A stretch of DNA of 64,000 nt, taken from positions 21,472 to 85,471 of the forward strand of contig CAIVEI010000141.1 in assembly GCA_903904835.1 (NCBI GenBank). The letters run 5' to 3'. Positions 51,327 through 60,789 of the stretch are shown piece after piece (position 1 is the stretch's first letter; each line of letters opens with the position of its first letter). This DNA is from an uncultured Schlesneria sp. (GTDB taxonomy: Bacteria; Planctomycetota; Planctomycetia; Planctomycetales; Planctomycetaceae). Position numbers and translations under genes: made by a program. The notes beneath the pieces were generated by a model. The model had not been told where the DNA came from. It searched no databases and saw only the letters and a list, made by a program, of their open reading frames with translations.

Positions 51327-53273
51327 TTGGACTTTATGATCGTGCCAAACGAAAGCTCCAGACCCTCAGTAAAAGCGATTCTTGTCTCCTTTCTATTGGC
51401 TCTGCTCACATTCCTCACCTTCAGCCGGGTTTTATGGAGTTCGTTTGTCGATCTGGACGACCCAAGGTACGTCACACAGAATGAGTTTGTCGGCCAAGGT
51501 CTCTGCGTCGCCAGTATTGGATACGCCTTCACCACATTTGACATGGGAAATTGGATTCCTGTGACGTGGATGTCGTATCTGACGGATGCACAACTATTCG
51601 GAATCAATTCGACCGCGTTCCACGCCACCAACCTCGGATTCCACATCGCAAATGTTCTGATATTTTTTTTCTTGCTCCAAAGGGTAACAAAGGCGTTATG
51701 GCGTAGTGCGGTGGTGGCTGCCCTATTCGCAGTGCATCCATTGCACGTCGAATCGATTGCATGGGTTTCCGAACGTAAAGATGTCCTCAGCGGGTTCTGG
51801 CTGCTGGTCACGCTCTTTGCCTACGCACGATACTGTCAGAATCTCGACCGCTGGCGATACCTGCTTGTCGTCATGTGCTTCGTTACAGGCTTGCTGGCAA
51901 AACCGATGCTGGTGACGGTCCCCATCCTGTTGTTGTTGCTGGACGTGTGGCCCCTGGGACGATCAGGAGCCCCTTCACTCGATCGTCATCCGTCGTTTGC
52001 TGTCATCAAGAGAACCGGCCATGAACTGCTGTGGGAGAAGATCCCTTTGCTTATCATTTCGCTGGTCGACGGAGTGATTTCTTTTGCGAGTCAATCGTCG
52101 GTTCATGCCATCAGCGATCTCAGTCAACTCTCTGTGCAACAGAGGATCGAAAATGGAACGATCGCCGTCGCCTGGTATGTGTGCAAAACATTCTGCCCGA
52201 TTAATCTGTGCGCGTTCTATCTTCGCTCAAACGACGCCCCGACATGGCACGCAGTGGCGACCTCAGCCGCGATCTTGTTTGCGATTTCTTTGGTTGTGAC
52301 CCTGTACGGAGGGACTCGAAAGTATTTGATGGTTGGCTAGTGGTGGTTCGTCTTGAGCCTGCTACCTGTCATTGGATTGATTCAAGTGGGGTCCCAAGCG
52401 TATGCCGATCGCTATAGCTATGTACCTCATATCGGACTTCTCACGATGATTGTTTGGGGCGTGGCCGACCAAGTGGAAGCTCGACCAATTCGACGGTCAG
52501 TGGCGATACGTCTTGCTGCTGTCTCCATCATGTTCTGTGCTGTCGCATCCTGTCGTCAGACGGCTTATTGGCAAAACTCCGAAGCCTTATGGCAACGAGT
52601 GCTCTCGATTGAGCCGGATAATGACTTTGCACATTATCACATCGGAACGCTCAGACAATTTGACGGGCGGTTGGATGAGGCGCTGGTCCATTTCAATTAC
52701 TTGCTGACGAAACACAGAAACAACCCTGACCTGCTGAACAACATTGGCTTGATCCATCAGCAGCGACAGGAAGACAAGGATGCAGAAGAATTCTTTCGAG
52801 CAGCCTTGCGCGCGAATCCACGACATCCGATCGCGCAGAAAAATCTTTCGTCGTTGCTCGGTTCAAAAAGGGCGGCCAGAGCTGCGACGCAAAAAACGGA
52901 GATCGCGATCGAGGCGTTGCAAAAAAATGAAACCGGTATGAACCATGCTCGCAATGGTAAATTGCAACTCGCGCTCGATTCATTTACAGACGCCATCAGC
53001 GCCAGTCCACAGTTTGTGGATGCGTACATCAATTGTGCTTTGACTCTGGCGCAGCTTGGAAAGACCTCCGAATCAAAAGCGCGTTTGGAACAAGCGATCG
53101 CAATCGATCCAGAGAACTTCGTGGCAAATCTGAATCTTGCGGCGCTCCTCGAATTCGAAGGCGATCTGAATGGTGCCAGACGTCATTTCGAGGCAGCGCG
53201 CGATGCAAGTCCTGATGACGTTGAAGTGCACAACCGGTTGCGTTCTCTGCAACAACGGTTCCCGGAACGATAG
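51327..53273 (+). pseudogene. Multi-pass membrane protein with C-terminal TPRs, interrupted by an in-frame TAG
   Basis: ORFs 51327..52340 and 52353..53273 share one frame; TAG at 52338-52340 in YLMVG*WWFVLSLLPVIGLIQVGSQAYADRYSYVPHIGL. Confidence 0.75.
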
Positions 53274-53476
53274 CGGTTCGATCATGGATGACAGCCGAAC
53301 GGCCCAAAGTCTTTGAACTCCTCCTGTAGCTGACCCAACGGGATCATTGCTGAGGAATGCTCCATGCCAATTATATCATTTTTGCCACGGGTTGCGGCGG
53401 CGTGACACACCACTTTCGAAGGAACGAAACGCGAATCAGAGGTCAAATCCAGTCGTAATGGTTTTGTGAAAATGCG

Positions 53477-53674
53477 TTACATCAGTACGGAAAGAGCAAG
53501 CGCGCGAAGTATTTCCGCACCTTTGACTGACGCTTGAATCATTTCCTGCTGGTCATCCGGATGCCGCGGCCAACCGACGCCATTGGTGCGTCCGCCCCAA
53601 TAGGCGAGGCGAAAGCGCCGACAGGTCTCGTCCAGTTCAGCCGCACATTCGTGCCATCTCGCGCGTTGCCACAT
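53477..53674 (-). CDS. Possible small cassette ORF, hypothetical
   Basis: 65-aa ORF in cassette orientation next to the attC site at 53714; weak evidence. Confidence 0.3.
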   Translation of the reverse strand: MWQRARWHECAAELDETCRRFRLAYWGGRTNGVGWPRHPDDQQEMIQASVKGAEILRALALSVLM

Positions 53675-53713
53675 TCAGGTCATTCTTCGACGCATTACCT
53701 TTTGTCGCCGATC

Positions 53714-53803
53714 GCCGAACGTCAAAGGTAACCGGGCCGCCGCCAAAAACGAGGATACCAAACCCCGCGTCATCGGCGGCTCCGGTTCACCGTTTTGTTA
53801 TGC
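53714..53803 (-). other. attC-like site (attC-3)
   Basis: Minus strand GCATAACAAAACGGTGAACCGGAGCCGCC ... GGCGGCGGCCCGGTTACCTTTGACG^TTCGGC; paired arms with extrahelical bases. Confidence 0.85.
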
Positions 53804-54308
53804 CTTCATCTTTGAAGCGATCATCTTGAATATGCGTATTCGGCGGTAATGGAATACGATTCAGATCGATGACATTCCCATCAACAACAAGCACCAAAAT
53901 TGTCTTGCTGGCAGGCATCGAAGACTTGTCGGCCTCTTTTCCATCTGAGTTTGTGGAAACAAAAGGATGTGAGTTGATCAGAACTCCAGCCTTGATTGTG
54001 GCCCCCTGCCGAGCCCCAGTCCCAATGTACGGAGATCGGATAAGAAAGAGGGGAGTTTCCGGGCTCTTGACTTTCAGCAAATGTCGCCACGCGGATTCAA
54101 ATGCGTCCCGTTCGGTGAAAGAAATCTCGTAGTGCAGCTGACCTCCCAGGGGACCTTCAATTGTTCGGGAGTTTGCTCGCAGGGGCTCAAGCTCTTTGGG
54201 CCATGTGTCGGGCCATCTGCCTGTATTCTCAATCGAAACGTCGGCGAAAAGGTGGCAGGTCATGGCTGCCAGCAACAATGGCGGTAAAACAGAGACAATT
54301 CGCTTCAT
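53787..54308 (-). CDS. Cassette gene: secreted hypothetical protein
   Basis: Signal peptide MKRIVSVLPPLLLAAMTCHLFA; stop codon lies in the attC site. Confidence 0.65.
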   Translation of the reverse strand: MKRIVSVLPPLLLAAMTCHLFADVSIENTGRWPDTWPKELEPLRANSRTIEGPLGGQLHYEISFTERDAFESAWRHLLKVKSPETPLFLIRSPYIGTGARQGATIKAGVLINSHPFVSTNSDGKEADKSSMPASKTILVLVVDGNVIDLNRIPLPPNTHIQDDRFKDEGITKR

Positions 54309-54390
54309 CTTAATTCTCCGCTATGTGTGAAGGCATCTGTATCCCAAAATGAGACGAAAGTCGTCTGCGTCCGGTTCCAAAGATTCTCAG

Positions 54391-54481
54391 GCATAACGAT
54401 TGAGGTAAGTGGCTGCGGCCACGATAAGGAAAAAAAATACCGTGGCGATTCGCCGCAGTCCACTTGACCGAATAGTTAGGT
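54391..54481 (-). other. attC-like site (attC-4)
   Basis: Minus strand ACCTAACTATTCGGTCAAGTGGACTGCGGCG ... GGCCGCAGCCACTTACCTCAATCG^TTATGC; AAGTGG-CTGCGGC arms pair with extrahelical A. Confidence 0.85.
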
Positions 54482-54970
54482 GGCATTTTCTGGCTTGCGC
54501 CGAGGACGCTGTTTGCTCGAAACCGATTGAATGACTGCATACCCGGCGCCCTTTAAAGGAAGTGGAACCTTGGCTTGTGCGATGGCCGCGTTGATGAGTG
54601 CAAGCACTTGGGGTGAGCGAAGGGTTTTGATAGTAGGCACACGAATGAAACGGTTCTGCTTTCCGCTACCTTGGAGCAACTTATCCGGGTCAGCGAGGCT
54701 GGCACCATGATAGAAAGAAATACCAACTCCGTTTGCTGCGGCTGCGATAGACACAATGCAATCGGAAGCGCGTGGAGTTGTACAGTAGCCGATGACGAAA
54801 AAGTTGAAGTTGTCGTAAACCAACTCGATCGCGTTGGGCATGAGCTTGCGAAGCTCGACGCGACACAGCCGAATGAGCTTGGCGTTGGCGGGTTCGAACT
54901 TGTCGATAAACTCAGCAAGACGTATTTCGATGTTCGAATCAGACGCGGTCGCCAAGGGTGAAGACTTCAT
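54476..54970 (-). CDS. Cassette gene: DUF1801-type protein
   Basis: LCRVELRKLMPNAIELVYDNFNFFVIGYC...GISFYHGASLADPDKLLQGSGKQNRFIRV; stop codon in the attC inverse core. Confidence 0.75.
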   Translation of the reverse strand: MKSSPLATASDSNIEIRLAEFIDKFEPANAKLIRLCRVELRKLMPNAIELVYDNFNFFVIGYCTTPRASDCIVSIAAAANGVGISFYHGASLADPDKLLQGSGKQNRFIRVPTIKTLRSPQVLALINAAIAQAKVPLPLKGAGYAVIQSVSSKQRPRRKPENAT

Positions 54971-55008
54971 GATTCGTGCTCGCAGACTTCGAGACGTTGC
55001 CTATGCCA

Positions 55009-55065
55009 CTTAACGTTAAAGGTCAGCGGATGGTACTCCATTCCGCTGGACCGGCTTGTTCGGCA
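55009..55065 (-). other. attC-like site (attC-5, short type)
   Basis: Minus strand GCCGAACAAGCCGGTCCAGCGGAATGGAGTACCATCCGCTGACCTTTAACG^TTAAGT; near identical to 61912-61968 up to G^TT. Confidence 0.9.
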
Positions 55066-55068
55066 AAT

Positions 55069-55260
55069 TCAAGGCACGCGTTCAATTTGGGGAACCTTGC
55101 GTCGTGGCTTTGGCTCGCGGGACGCAGATTGTCGGTCAGATTCGCTGTGCCGCTTGCGCAAATCATTCATCATCAAGCGGACATCGCCGTTGAATTGTTG
55201 AGCGTATGCTTCACGAACACGCCGAACTTCTGAAAGAATTGGGTCAAGAGTCATAGTCAT
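55069..55260 (-). CDS. Putative antitoxin partner of PIN protein (module 3)
   Basis: MTMTLDPILSEVRRVREAYAQQFNGDVRLMMNDLRKRHSESDRQ; overlaps the PIN ORF end. Confidence 0.6.
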   Translation of the reverse strand: MTMTLDPILSEVRRVREAYAQQFNGDVRLMMNDLRKRHSESDRQSASREPKPRRKVPQIERVP

Positions 55261-55729
55261 CCCCCATGAGTTGATCAGGAGTGCAGATCACAGGCATCGA
55301 AAAACCGAAATCGTCGCATACATCATAAATGATCGGTTGGAATGTTGCATTGGCAATGTGCGTGCAATTCCACGTGAGCAAATAGTCGATGCCGTGAACG
55401 ATGCAGATGGCAATATGAGCCGCATCCATCAATGCACGTGCCGGAAGAGACAGACGATCAATTAGGGTGATCACGATTTCATCAGCGTCGGATAACGGGT
55501 CGAGCACAGGGATTCCGTCGAGAACTTCAAGCCGCCGTTTTGCCGCATGAGGATCGCCTCCGGAAGCTTCGAGTAGGACGGCATCCGAGATGAATAGGTC
55601 AAAGTGTTGACGCCGATCATCCCACCATTGCCGTGTCGTTTGCTGTTTGGCCGCCATCGAGAGTTCAGGACTACGCCAAGCAGTCAGATAGCTGGGAATC
55701 GTTGTTTCGAGGTAGACAGATGACGCCAT
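55244..55729 (-). CDS. PIN-domain toxin-like protein (module 3)
   Basis: VYLETTIPSYLTAWRSPELSMAAKQQTTRQWWDDRRQHFDLF...MDAAHIAICIVHGIDYLLTWNCTHIANA. Confidence 0.8.
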   Translation of the reverse strand: MASSVYLETTIPSYLTAWRSPELSMAAKQQTTRQWWDDRRQHFDLFISDAVLLEASGGDPHAAKRRLEVLDGIPVLDPLSDADEIVITLIDRLSLPARALMDAAHIAICIVHGIDYLLTWNCTHIANATFQPIIYDVCDDFGFSMPVICTPDQLMGDDYDS

Positions 55730-55780
55730 CAGAGTACCAAGCGGAATTGGGAATTGGACGTATAACGATACTTAGGCCGA

Positions 55781-56161
55781 TCATTTGAGGTCCGCCGACG
55801 TTCTGCACGCGGCTCGATCGACTGGTTTGACACTCGTCAACCACGGTACACAAGCCGAGAGCGAAAGACAAATTAATTCATGGATACCGTTTACGAGCCC
55901 CGTTTGAATTGTTCGATCACGTCGCACCGTTTCGATGATGATCGTGCCATCGTCCTGCGTTACCTTGAGCTTGCTGCCGATGCCAACAGCTTCAAGTTCG
56001 TGACCGGAGTTGCCGGAGAGATGAAACTTATCGCCGATGTCGAGCGTGACAAGCGAATACTCCCTGTCGGAAACCATAACGACCTTCTTGTCGATGGTCT
56101 CCTTGGTTTTGATGGAGCCGTACTCCACGTTGATCAGTATTCCCTCTGTAACCTTCGCCAT
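55781..56161 (-). CDS. Cassette gene: hypothetical protein
   Basis: 126-aa ORF starting MAKVTEGILINVEYGSIKTKETIDKKVVMVSDREYSLVTLDIGDKFHLSG right after an attC junction. Confidence 0.55.
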   Translation of the reverse strand: MAKVTEGILINVEYGSIKTKETIDKKVVMVSDREYSLVTLDIGDKFHLSGNSGHELEAVGIGSKLKVTQDDGTIIIETVRRDRTIQTGLVNGIHELICLSLSACVPWLTSVKPVDRAACRTSADLK

Positions 56162-56175
56162 CGTGAACCCCTTCT

Positions 56176-56234
56176 GCCGAACGTGAAATTAACCGGCGGC
56201 GTACTCGCCGTCCGTGTTGAATGTTTCGTTACCC
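56176..56234 (-). other. attC-like site (attC-6)
   Basis: Minus strand ...CATTCAACACGGACGGCGAGTACGCCGCCGGTTAATTTCACG^TTCGGC; same family as attC-7. Confidence 0.8.
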
Positions 56235-56240
56235 GCATTT

Positions 56241-56690
56241 CTAGCATGCGCGTTGGTTAAACACCACACCTTCGACATCGGCAGCCGTAGCAAGGGCTCT
56301 GTCGACCGCAGATCCTAATGCTCGAATTTGGTCGGAGTATCGAGTTCGATGAACGATCCGATGATACCAATCATGGCAAAGTTGAACATCGAATTCGAAG
56401 CAATTCTTGGCGGACCCATCAGGGACCCATTGGACGTACACGAAGCACGTCCAGCCGCCAAGTTTGAAGTACGTATACCAGCCATGGTCTTCAGGGCTTG
56501 GTTCGTCCATTTCGCTGACCATTGCTTGGGATCGCAATGCATTACAGACATTCTTGATCACAGGATCGGTCGCCATGTATTGCCATTGCTCCCCAAAGTC
56601 ACCGGAGAATACCGGTTTCGGGGCGAGTTCAACGTCGTCATCGTCGGGCAAAACACCAGTCCAGTAGAATTTGCCAAAGATTGTAGTCAT
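56241..56690 (-). CDS. Cassette gene: hypothetical protein
   Basis: 149-aa ORF, MTTIFGKFYWTGVLPDDDDVELAPKPVFSGDFGEQWQYMATDP; bracketed by attC-6 and attC-7. Confidence 0.65.
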   Translation of the reverse strand: MTTIFGKFYWTGVLPDDDDVELAPKPVFSGDFGEQWQYMATDPVIKNVCNALRSQAMVSEMDEPSPEDHGWYTYFKLGGWTCFVYVQWVPDGSAKNCFEFDVQLCHDWYHRIVHRTRYSDQIRALGSAVDRALATAADVEGVVFNQRAC

Positions 56691-56723
56691 ACATTTTCGG
56701 CGTAGTCAGTGTCGGTCTTTGTC

Positions 56724-56783
56724 GGGTAACGTCAAAATTAACCGGCGGCGTACTCGCCGTCCGTGTTGAATGCCTTGTTCGGC
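56724..56783 (-). other. attC-like site (attC-7)
   Basis: Minus strand GCCGAACAAGGCATTCAACACGGACGGCGAGTACGCCGCCGGTTAATTTTGACG^TTACCC. Confidence 0.85.
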
Positions 56784-56787
56784 GCCT

Positions 56788-57150
56788 TTATTTCAGGCAT
56801 TTGTTTCTTGTTGTGTGAATGACGGCGCGAAAAGTAGAATGTCCCCTTTGTGTTTTCGCGAACTCGCCGTTGCTGAAGCCTTTGGCAGGATCGTGGCACG
56901 TTGCACAGGCAACTTTATTATCCGCTGACAGGCGGCCATCAAAAAATAACTGCTTTCCCAAAGCAATCTTCTCGTCCGACGGAGGATTGTCCTTCGGGTA
57001 AACAATGGGTGGAAGACCGGCGGGTTCGACGGCAAATGTGACTTCGGACAGTTCACAAACAATTAACGTCATAAAAGCGATCAAACGGATCATCACTAAC
57101 TTCCTTGGGCATCGCGGGTCTTGATCGTTAAAAACCGTTCTCAGTGACAC
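56788..57150 (-). pseudogene. Truncated cytochrome c peroxidase (N-terminal portion only)
   Basis: EPAGLPPIVYPKDNPPSDEKIALGKQLFFDGRLSADNKVACATCHDPAKGFSNGE matches the 46148-47140 protein, then diverges. Confidence 0.85.
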
Positions 57151-57236
57151 GGCATAAAAAGTGAACGCGGTTCGAAGCGACCATTCTTAAGGCTGTTGCT
57201 CTGCCTTTCAAGAGACCGCAAACATTTCAAAAACGA

Positions 57237-58511
57237 TCAATCAAGTCGTAACCAGATCGACTTCAAATATTCAGACTCGGGGCAATTCGTGGAAATTGGG
57301 TGGTCGGGAGCGGCCCCACCCTTCGCGATGATTTGACCTCGACGTCCTACTTCCGGTGCCGCATTCACGATCTTGGTGAATTCAGTCATGTCGAGCAGTC
57401 CCGAGCAACTGCATGTCAGCAATATTCCACCAGGATTCACCAGTTGCATCGCCAGCCGATTCAGGTCGAAGTACTTATGCCGCCCCTCTTCGATTTCCAT
57501 GCGGCTGCGAATCAGTTTCGGTGGGTCCAGGACGACCACATCGAACTTCTTCTTGTTACGTTGCATGTCCCGCATGTAACCGAACACTTCAGCCTGCACG
57601 AAATTGATTTTCAGTTGATTGAGGTTCGCGTTTTCTCGAGCGAGTACAACGGTGTCTTCGTCCAGCTCGACCCCGGTCACTTCGCTGGCCTGACCAATTC
57701 GTTTGGCTTGCAGGGAAAAGCCACCGGTGTAACAGCAGAGATCCAGTACCGATTTCCCGCCACAAAAGTCGGCTAACCGTCTGCGGTTATCCCGCTGGTC
57801 GCAATAAAAGCCGGTCTTATGACCGCCCGCAAAGTTAATACGGAACTTGGTGTCATGCTCCTGAACAATCGTCTTGGCGGGGACTTCCGCAGAACCGTAA
57901 GGATCAGCGGCAAACCCTTCGTGTTCATGCGACATCGGTGCCGCCCGCAGAACTCCGTGTTTCGTTCCTGCCAGGACTTCAAGTTGACTGATAATCGCTT
58001 CGGCTCGTTGATACATGCCAAGCGAAAAACACTCAGCGACCAACACGTCGCCAAATCGATCGACAACGAGACCAGGCAGGCCATCAGCCTCGGCATGAAT
58101 CAGTCGATAAGCCTGCGATACGTCGTCCAGCTTCAACGTCTCGCGCCGCAGTGAAACCGCTTGAGCCAGCCGGTCGCTCCACCATGCTTCATCCGGTGGT
58201 TTTAAGCCGGCACGAAGCACTCTTACGGCAATTTCGGCCTCAGGATTGAATAATCCAAAACCAACCGTTTCACCGCTGGGAGCGTTCAGTTCGACCAGAT
58301 CACCCGGTTGAGCTTCTCGGGAAATCTGGCCAAGTTGTTTTCGAAAGACGAATGGATGCCACAATGCACCACCGAGGCGGACTTCGACTTGAGGGAGTCG
58401 TTCGCCTTCAGGCGGGCACAACGGGCGTTGTTCAAGTAATTCCCGGCAGACACGTACGGGCTGACGGGACGTTTCATAACGCCGAGACGATGATTGTGGT
58501 TTTCGGTTCAT
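57237..58511 (-). CDS. RlmI-like rRNA methyltransferase, copy 2 (inside the attC array)
   Basis: 424-aa protein almost identical to the 47147-48421 product; nucleotide differences mostly synonymous. Confidence 0.9.
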   Translation of the reverse strand: MNRKPQSSSRRYETSRQPVRVCRELLEQRPLCPPEGERLPQVEVRLGGALWHPFVFRKQLGQISREAQPGDLVELNAPSGETVGFGLFNPEAEIAVRVLRAGLKPPDEAWWSDRLAQAVSLRRETLKLDDVSQAYRLIHAEADGLPGLVVDRFGDVLVAECFSLGMYQRAEAIISQLEVLAGTKHGVLRAAPMSHEHEGFAADPYGSAEVPAKTIVQEHDTKFRINFAGGHKTGFYCDQRDNRRRLADFCGGKSVLDLCCYTGGFSLQAKRIGQASEVTGVELDEDTVVLARENANLNQLKINFVQAEVFGYMRDMQRNKKKFDVVVLDPPKLIRSRMEIEEGRHKYFDLNRLAMQLVNPGGILLTCSCSGLLDMTEFTKIVNAAPEVGRRGQIIAKGGAAPDHPISTNCPESEYLKSIWLRLD

Positions 58512-58944
58512 GACGTCATCGTAATGGACCTGTCAATCACTCACAATAAACAAGCCGCGATTCAAGAGCGTCGCCGTTCAAGCGATATCTGCGAGGTAAG
58601 CCATCGGAGTTTTCTCTCGTCTCAATCAACGTTGATCATAAATCGATCAAAACCAGAAGAGACCGTAGGCAGACTCACCATGAACGACCAAGGAGGTTTT
58701 TATTCCCACCACGAAGGACTCAGTGAGGCCTTCGCCCGCAACCCAATCACGGGAAGAATTCGAACCACGAAAAACACGAAAAAACAGTCGAGGCGAGCCG
58801 GGGTGCGTCAGCCCCCGGATTCTTTTCTTCTACAAATTCTTCGCACCGCGCGAAGAAATCAAACGTTAGTACTACGGAGGGGTGATCAATCTTGTTCTCA
58901 TGCATCTCAGTGTCTCCGCGACTCTGTGAGAGATCAATTCTTCG

Positions 58945-59035
58945 ATCGAACGGTCACAATCACCCGGCGGCGGCCAAGTGACTTTGATTTCAGGAAACGC
59001 TCGATCCGCCGCTCGGGTGCATTGTGTTGTTAGCC
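58945..59035 (-). other. attC-like site (attC-8)
   Basis: Minus strand GGCTAACAACACAATGCACCCGAGCGGCGG ... CCGCCGCCGGGTGATTGTGACCG^TTCGAT; CACAAT-CACCCG-CGGCGG arms pair with extrahelical bases. Confidence 0.9.
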
Positions 59036-59530
59036 GTCGGATTCAAGGGTGTAAGGCGGTACAATGTGATGGATCATGAGCATGATGTTCTCATAAGTGC
59101 CCGGTGCGATCTCGGCGATTCGATCGTTTTCGAGCAACATATTGAAGGCAAGAAGGATCGTGCAGATACACTGTTTTCCGATGCATGCGGCTGTAAAGGA
59201 GAACGGGAAAATGATCATTTCTTGATTCGGCGAGATCATCGCGACTTCGTTGATCTCGTCATCAATTACGACATCGGCCCAATACCAATGAAACTGCCGA
59301 GCCATCTGTGCGCCCCAAAGAGCGCCGAGCACAAGGTGCGGATTCTCGTCTTCCGAAACCGATGTCGGTCTCTCAAACACCAAGTCGACCACGGCGTCGT
59401 TCATCTTCTGCATTATGGCTTGAGGTGAATCCGTCTTTAGGTCGATGTCGAATAACGCGGCAGCCTCCCCGATAACAGCCTCAATGAGACCGCGACGTTC
59501 CTGATCTGGCGGTGATTCTTGTACTTTCAT
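59030..59530 (-). CDS. Cassette gene: hypothetical protein
   Basis: MKVQESPPDQERRGLIEAVIGEAAALFDIDLK...; upstream extension of the listed ORF is attC sequence; stop lies in attC-8. Confidence 0.65.
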   Translation of the reverse strand: MKVQESPPDQERRGLIEAVIGEAAALFDIDLKTDSPQAIMQKMNDAVVDLVFERPTSVSEDENPHLVLGALWGAQMARQFHWYWADVVIDDEINEVAMISPNQEMIIFPFSFTAACIGKQCICTILLAFNMLLENDRIAEIAPGTYENIMLMIHHIVPPYTLESDG

Positions 59531-59547
59531 TGTGCGTTTGATTTGAC

Positions 59548-59642
59548 GGCTAACGAATTGCGATCTAACCGGTTGCGGCGAGCGACGCTGTAAAGTGTGA
59601 AAAACAAACCACCGCAACTCGGCGTGCATCGCTTTGTTCGCC
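59548..59642 (-). other. attC-like site (attC-9)
   Basis: Minus strand GGCGAACAAAGCGATGCACGCCGAGTTGCGG ... CCGCAACCGGTTAGATCGCAATTCG^TTAGCC. Confidence 0.85.
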
Positions 59643-59663
59643 ACGATTCCGAAAGGCGGTACG

Positions 59664-60134
59664 CTAACTCCGGGGCTTCACTGGTAGAGACCTCGCGTCG
59701 AGGTTCGTTTTCTTGAATTCCTCAATTTCTTCTTTTGTCTTTTGATCTGTGTAAAAGCCAAGGGTGTCTACCATCCATTTGTTCTTTAACTTCACGAGGT
59801 CGAACACCAAACGCCCCGTGTCTTGGCCATCGGGATTCGGTTCATTGATTTTGACTTCTTCTGTGACAGCAATGGCTCGTCCGTTCTTCTCGCCCATCCA
59901 GATGGTTGGTACTTTGATCTTCTTCACATCAAACATTGTCTTGAAATCTTGTAGCTTGCTACGGGAACTCACTTCCTTGTCCTCGGTGGCCAGCGAGACC
60001 GCTTCATCTAAGTGGCCAGACAGTGCAGCAGCCAAATAGGCTTCAATCGTGGACCTCGGATTGTCGTACGGCTTCTCGTCAGCAAACGCAACGACATTCA
60101 ATCCCAGAGCAATCCCAATGACAATCCATCGCAT
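59664..60134 (-). CDS. Cassette gene: secreted NTF2/DUF4878-like hypothetical protein
   Basis: Signal peptide MRWIVIGIALGLNVVAFA; ARSTIEAYLAAALSGHLDEAVSLATEDKEV-like fold signature. Confidence 0.65.
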   Translation of the reverse strand: MRWIVIGIALGLNVVAFADEKPYDNPRSTIEAYLAAALSGHLDEAVSLATEDKEVSSRSKLQDFKTMFDVKKIKVPTIWMGEKNGRAIAVTEEVKINEPNPDGQDTGRLVFDLVKLKNKWMVDTLGFYTDQKTKEEIEEFKKTNLDARSLPVKPRS

Positions 60135-60154
60135 TGAATTACCTTCGTTGTTGT

Positions 60155-60245
60155 GGCGAAGGACGGCGGTAACCGGTGTTGCCGTAATTGACTTTCCATT
60201 TCAAATCCGCGTGATCGACAACTCCGGTTCACCGCATTGTTCGCT
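60155..60245 (-). other. attC-like site with altered core (attC-10)
   Basis: Minus strand GCGAACAATGCGGTGAACCGGAGTTG ... CAACACCGGTTACCGCCGTCC; strong arms, but the terminal GTT core is not intact. Confidence 0.75.
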
Positions 60246-60392
60246 TTGCGATTCTGCAACTCTGCGATTCGACAGCGTGATCATTTCCGAGTAAAGAGCA
60301 GTGCAGGTGCCTGGTTCGACAGAGGCATTCACATTGCAAGTTCATAGTCATCACGATCCAGGATCAGCATGCGAAAACGGGTTCTCGATACT

Positions 60393-60683
60393 CTATCCTA
60401 GGGCAATCCCCAGGGTACCGATCAGCAGTGGAAGCCACACGAGCCATCGCAATGCGGGGAATCGCTGGCCATCACCTTTCCGGAGTCGGATGAAGCCCCA
60501 CCCGACAACCACGGCACAGACCGGGCCGATCAAAACCGAGCTGAGCATAGCGAGCCCCATTGAATCGATTGGCCCCAGCATCGCGGGAATCGCGTAAATT
60601 GAGCCAATCAACCCAATTGGCAACAGCGACGCAACGAAGTATCCGAAAGGGAATCGCACATCGGGGCCGGAAGCGATCACCAT
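60393..60683 (-). CDS. Cassette gene: small three-TM membrane protein
   Basis: 96-aa ORF between attC sites with TM segments. Confidence 0.5.
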   Translation of the reverse strand: MVIASGPDVRFPFGYFVASLLPIGLIGSIYAIPAMLGPIDSMGLAMLSSVLIGPVCAVVVGWGFIRLRKGDGQRFPALRWLVWLPLLIGTLGIALG

Positions 60684-60699
60684 TGAGCCCTTCTTTGTA

Positions 60700-60789
60700 G
60701 GCGAACGTCAGACATCACGGGGGACGGACGAAAGATCTTCCACTTCAAAACACTCGCAGGCCGACCTCACGTGCATGTCATGGTTCGTT
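60700..60789 (-). other. attC-like site (attC-11)
   Basis: Minus strand GAACGAACCATGACATGCACGTG ... CCCCGTGATGTCTGACG^TTCGCC. Confidence 0.8.

Noticed and set aside
55750-55810. Candidate attC 3' of the 55781-56161 gene
   Set aside because: Some core-like bases (GCAGAAC, CG^TTATAC) but I could not find convincing paired arms; left unresolved.
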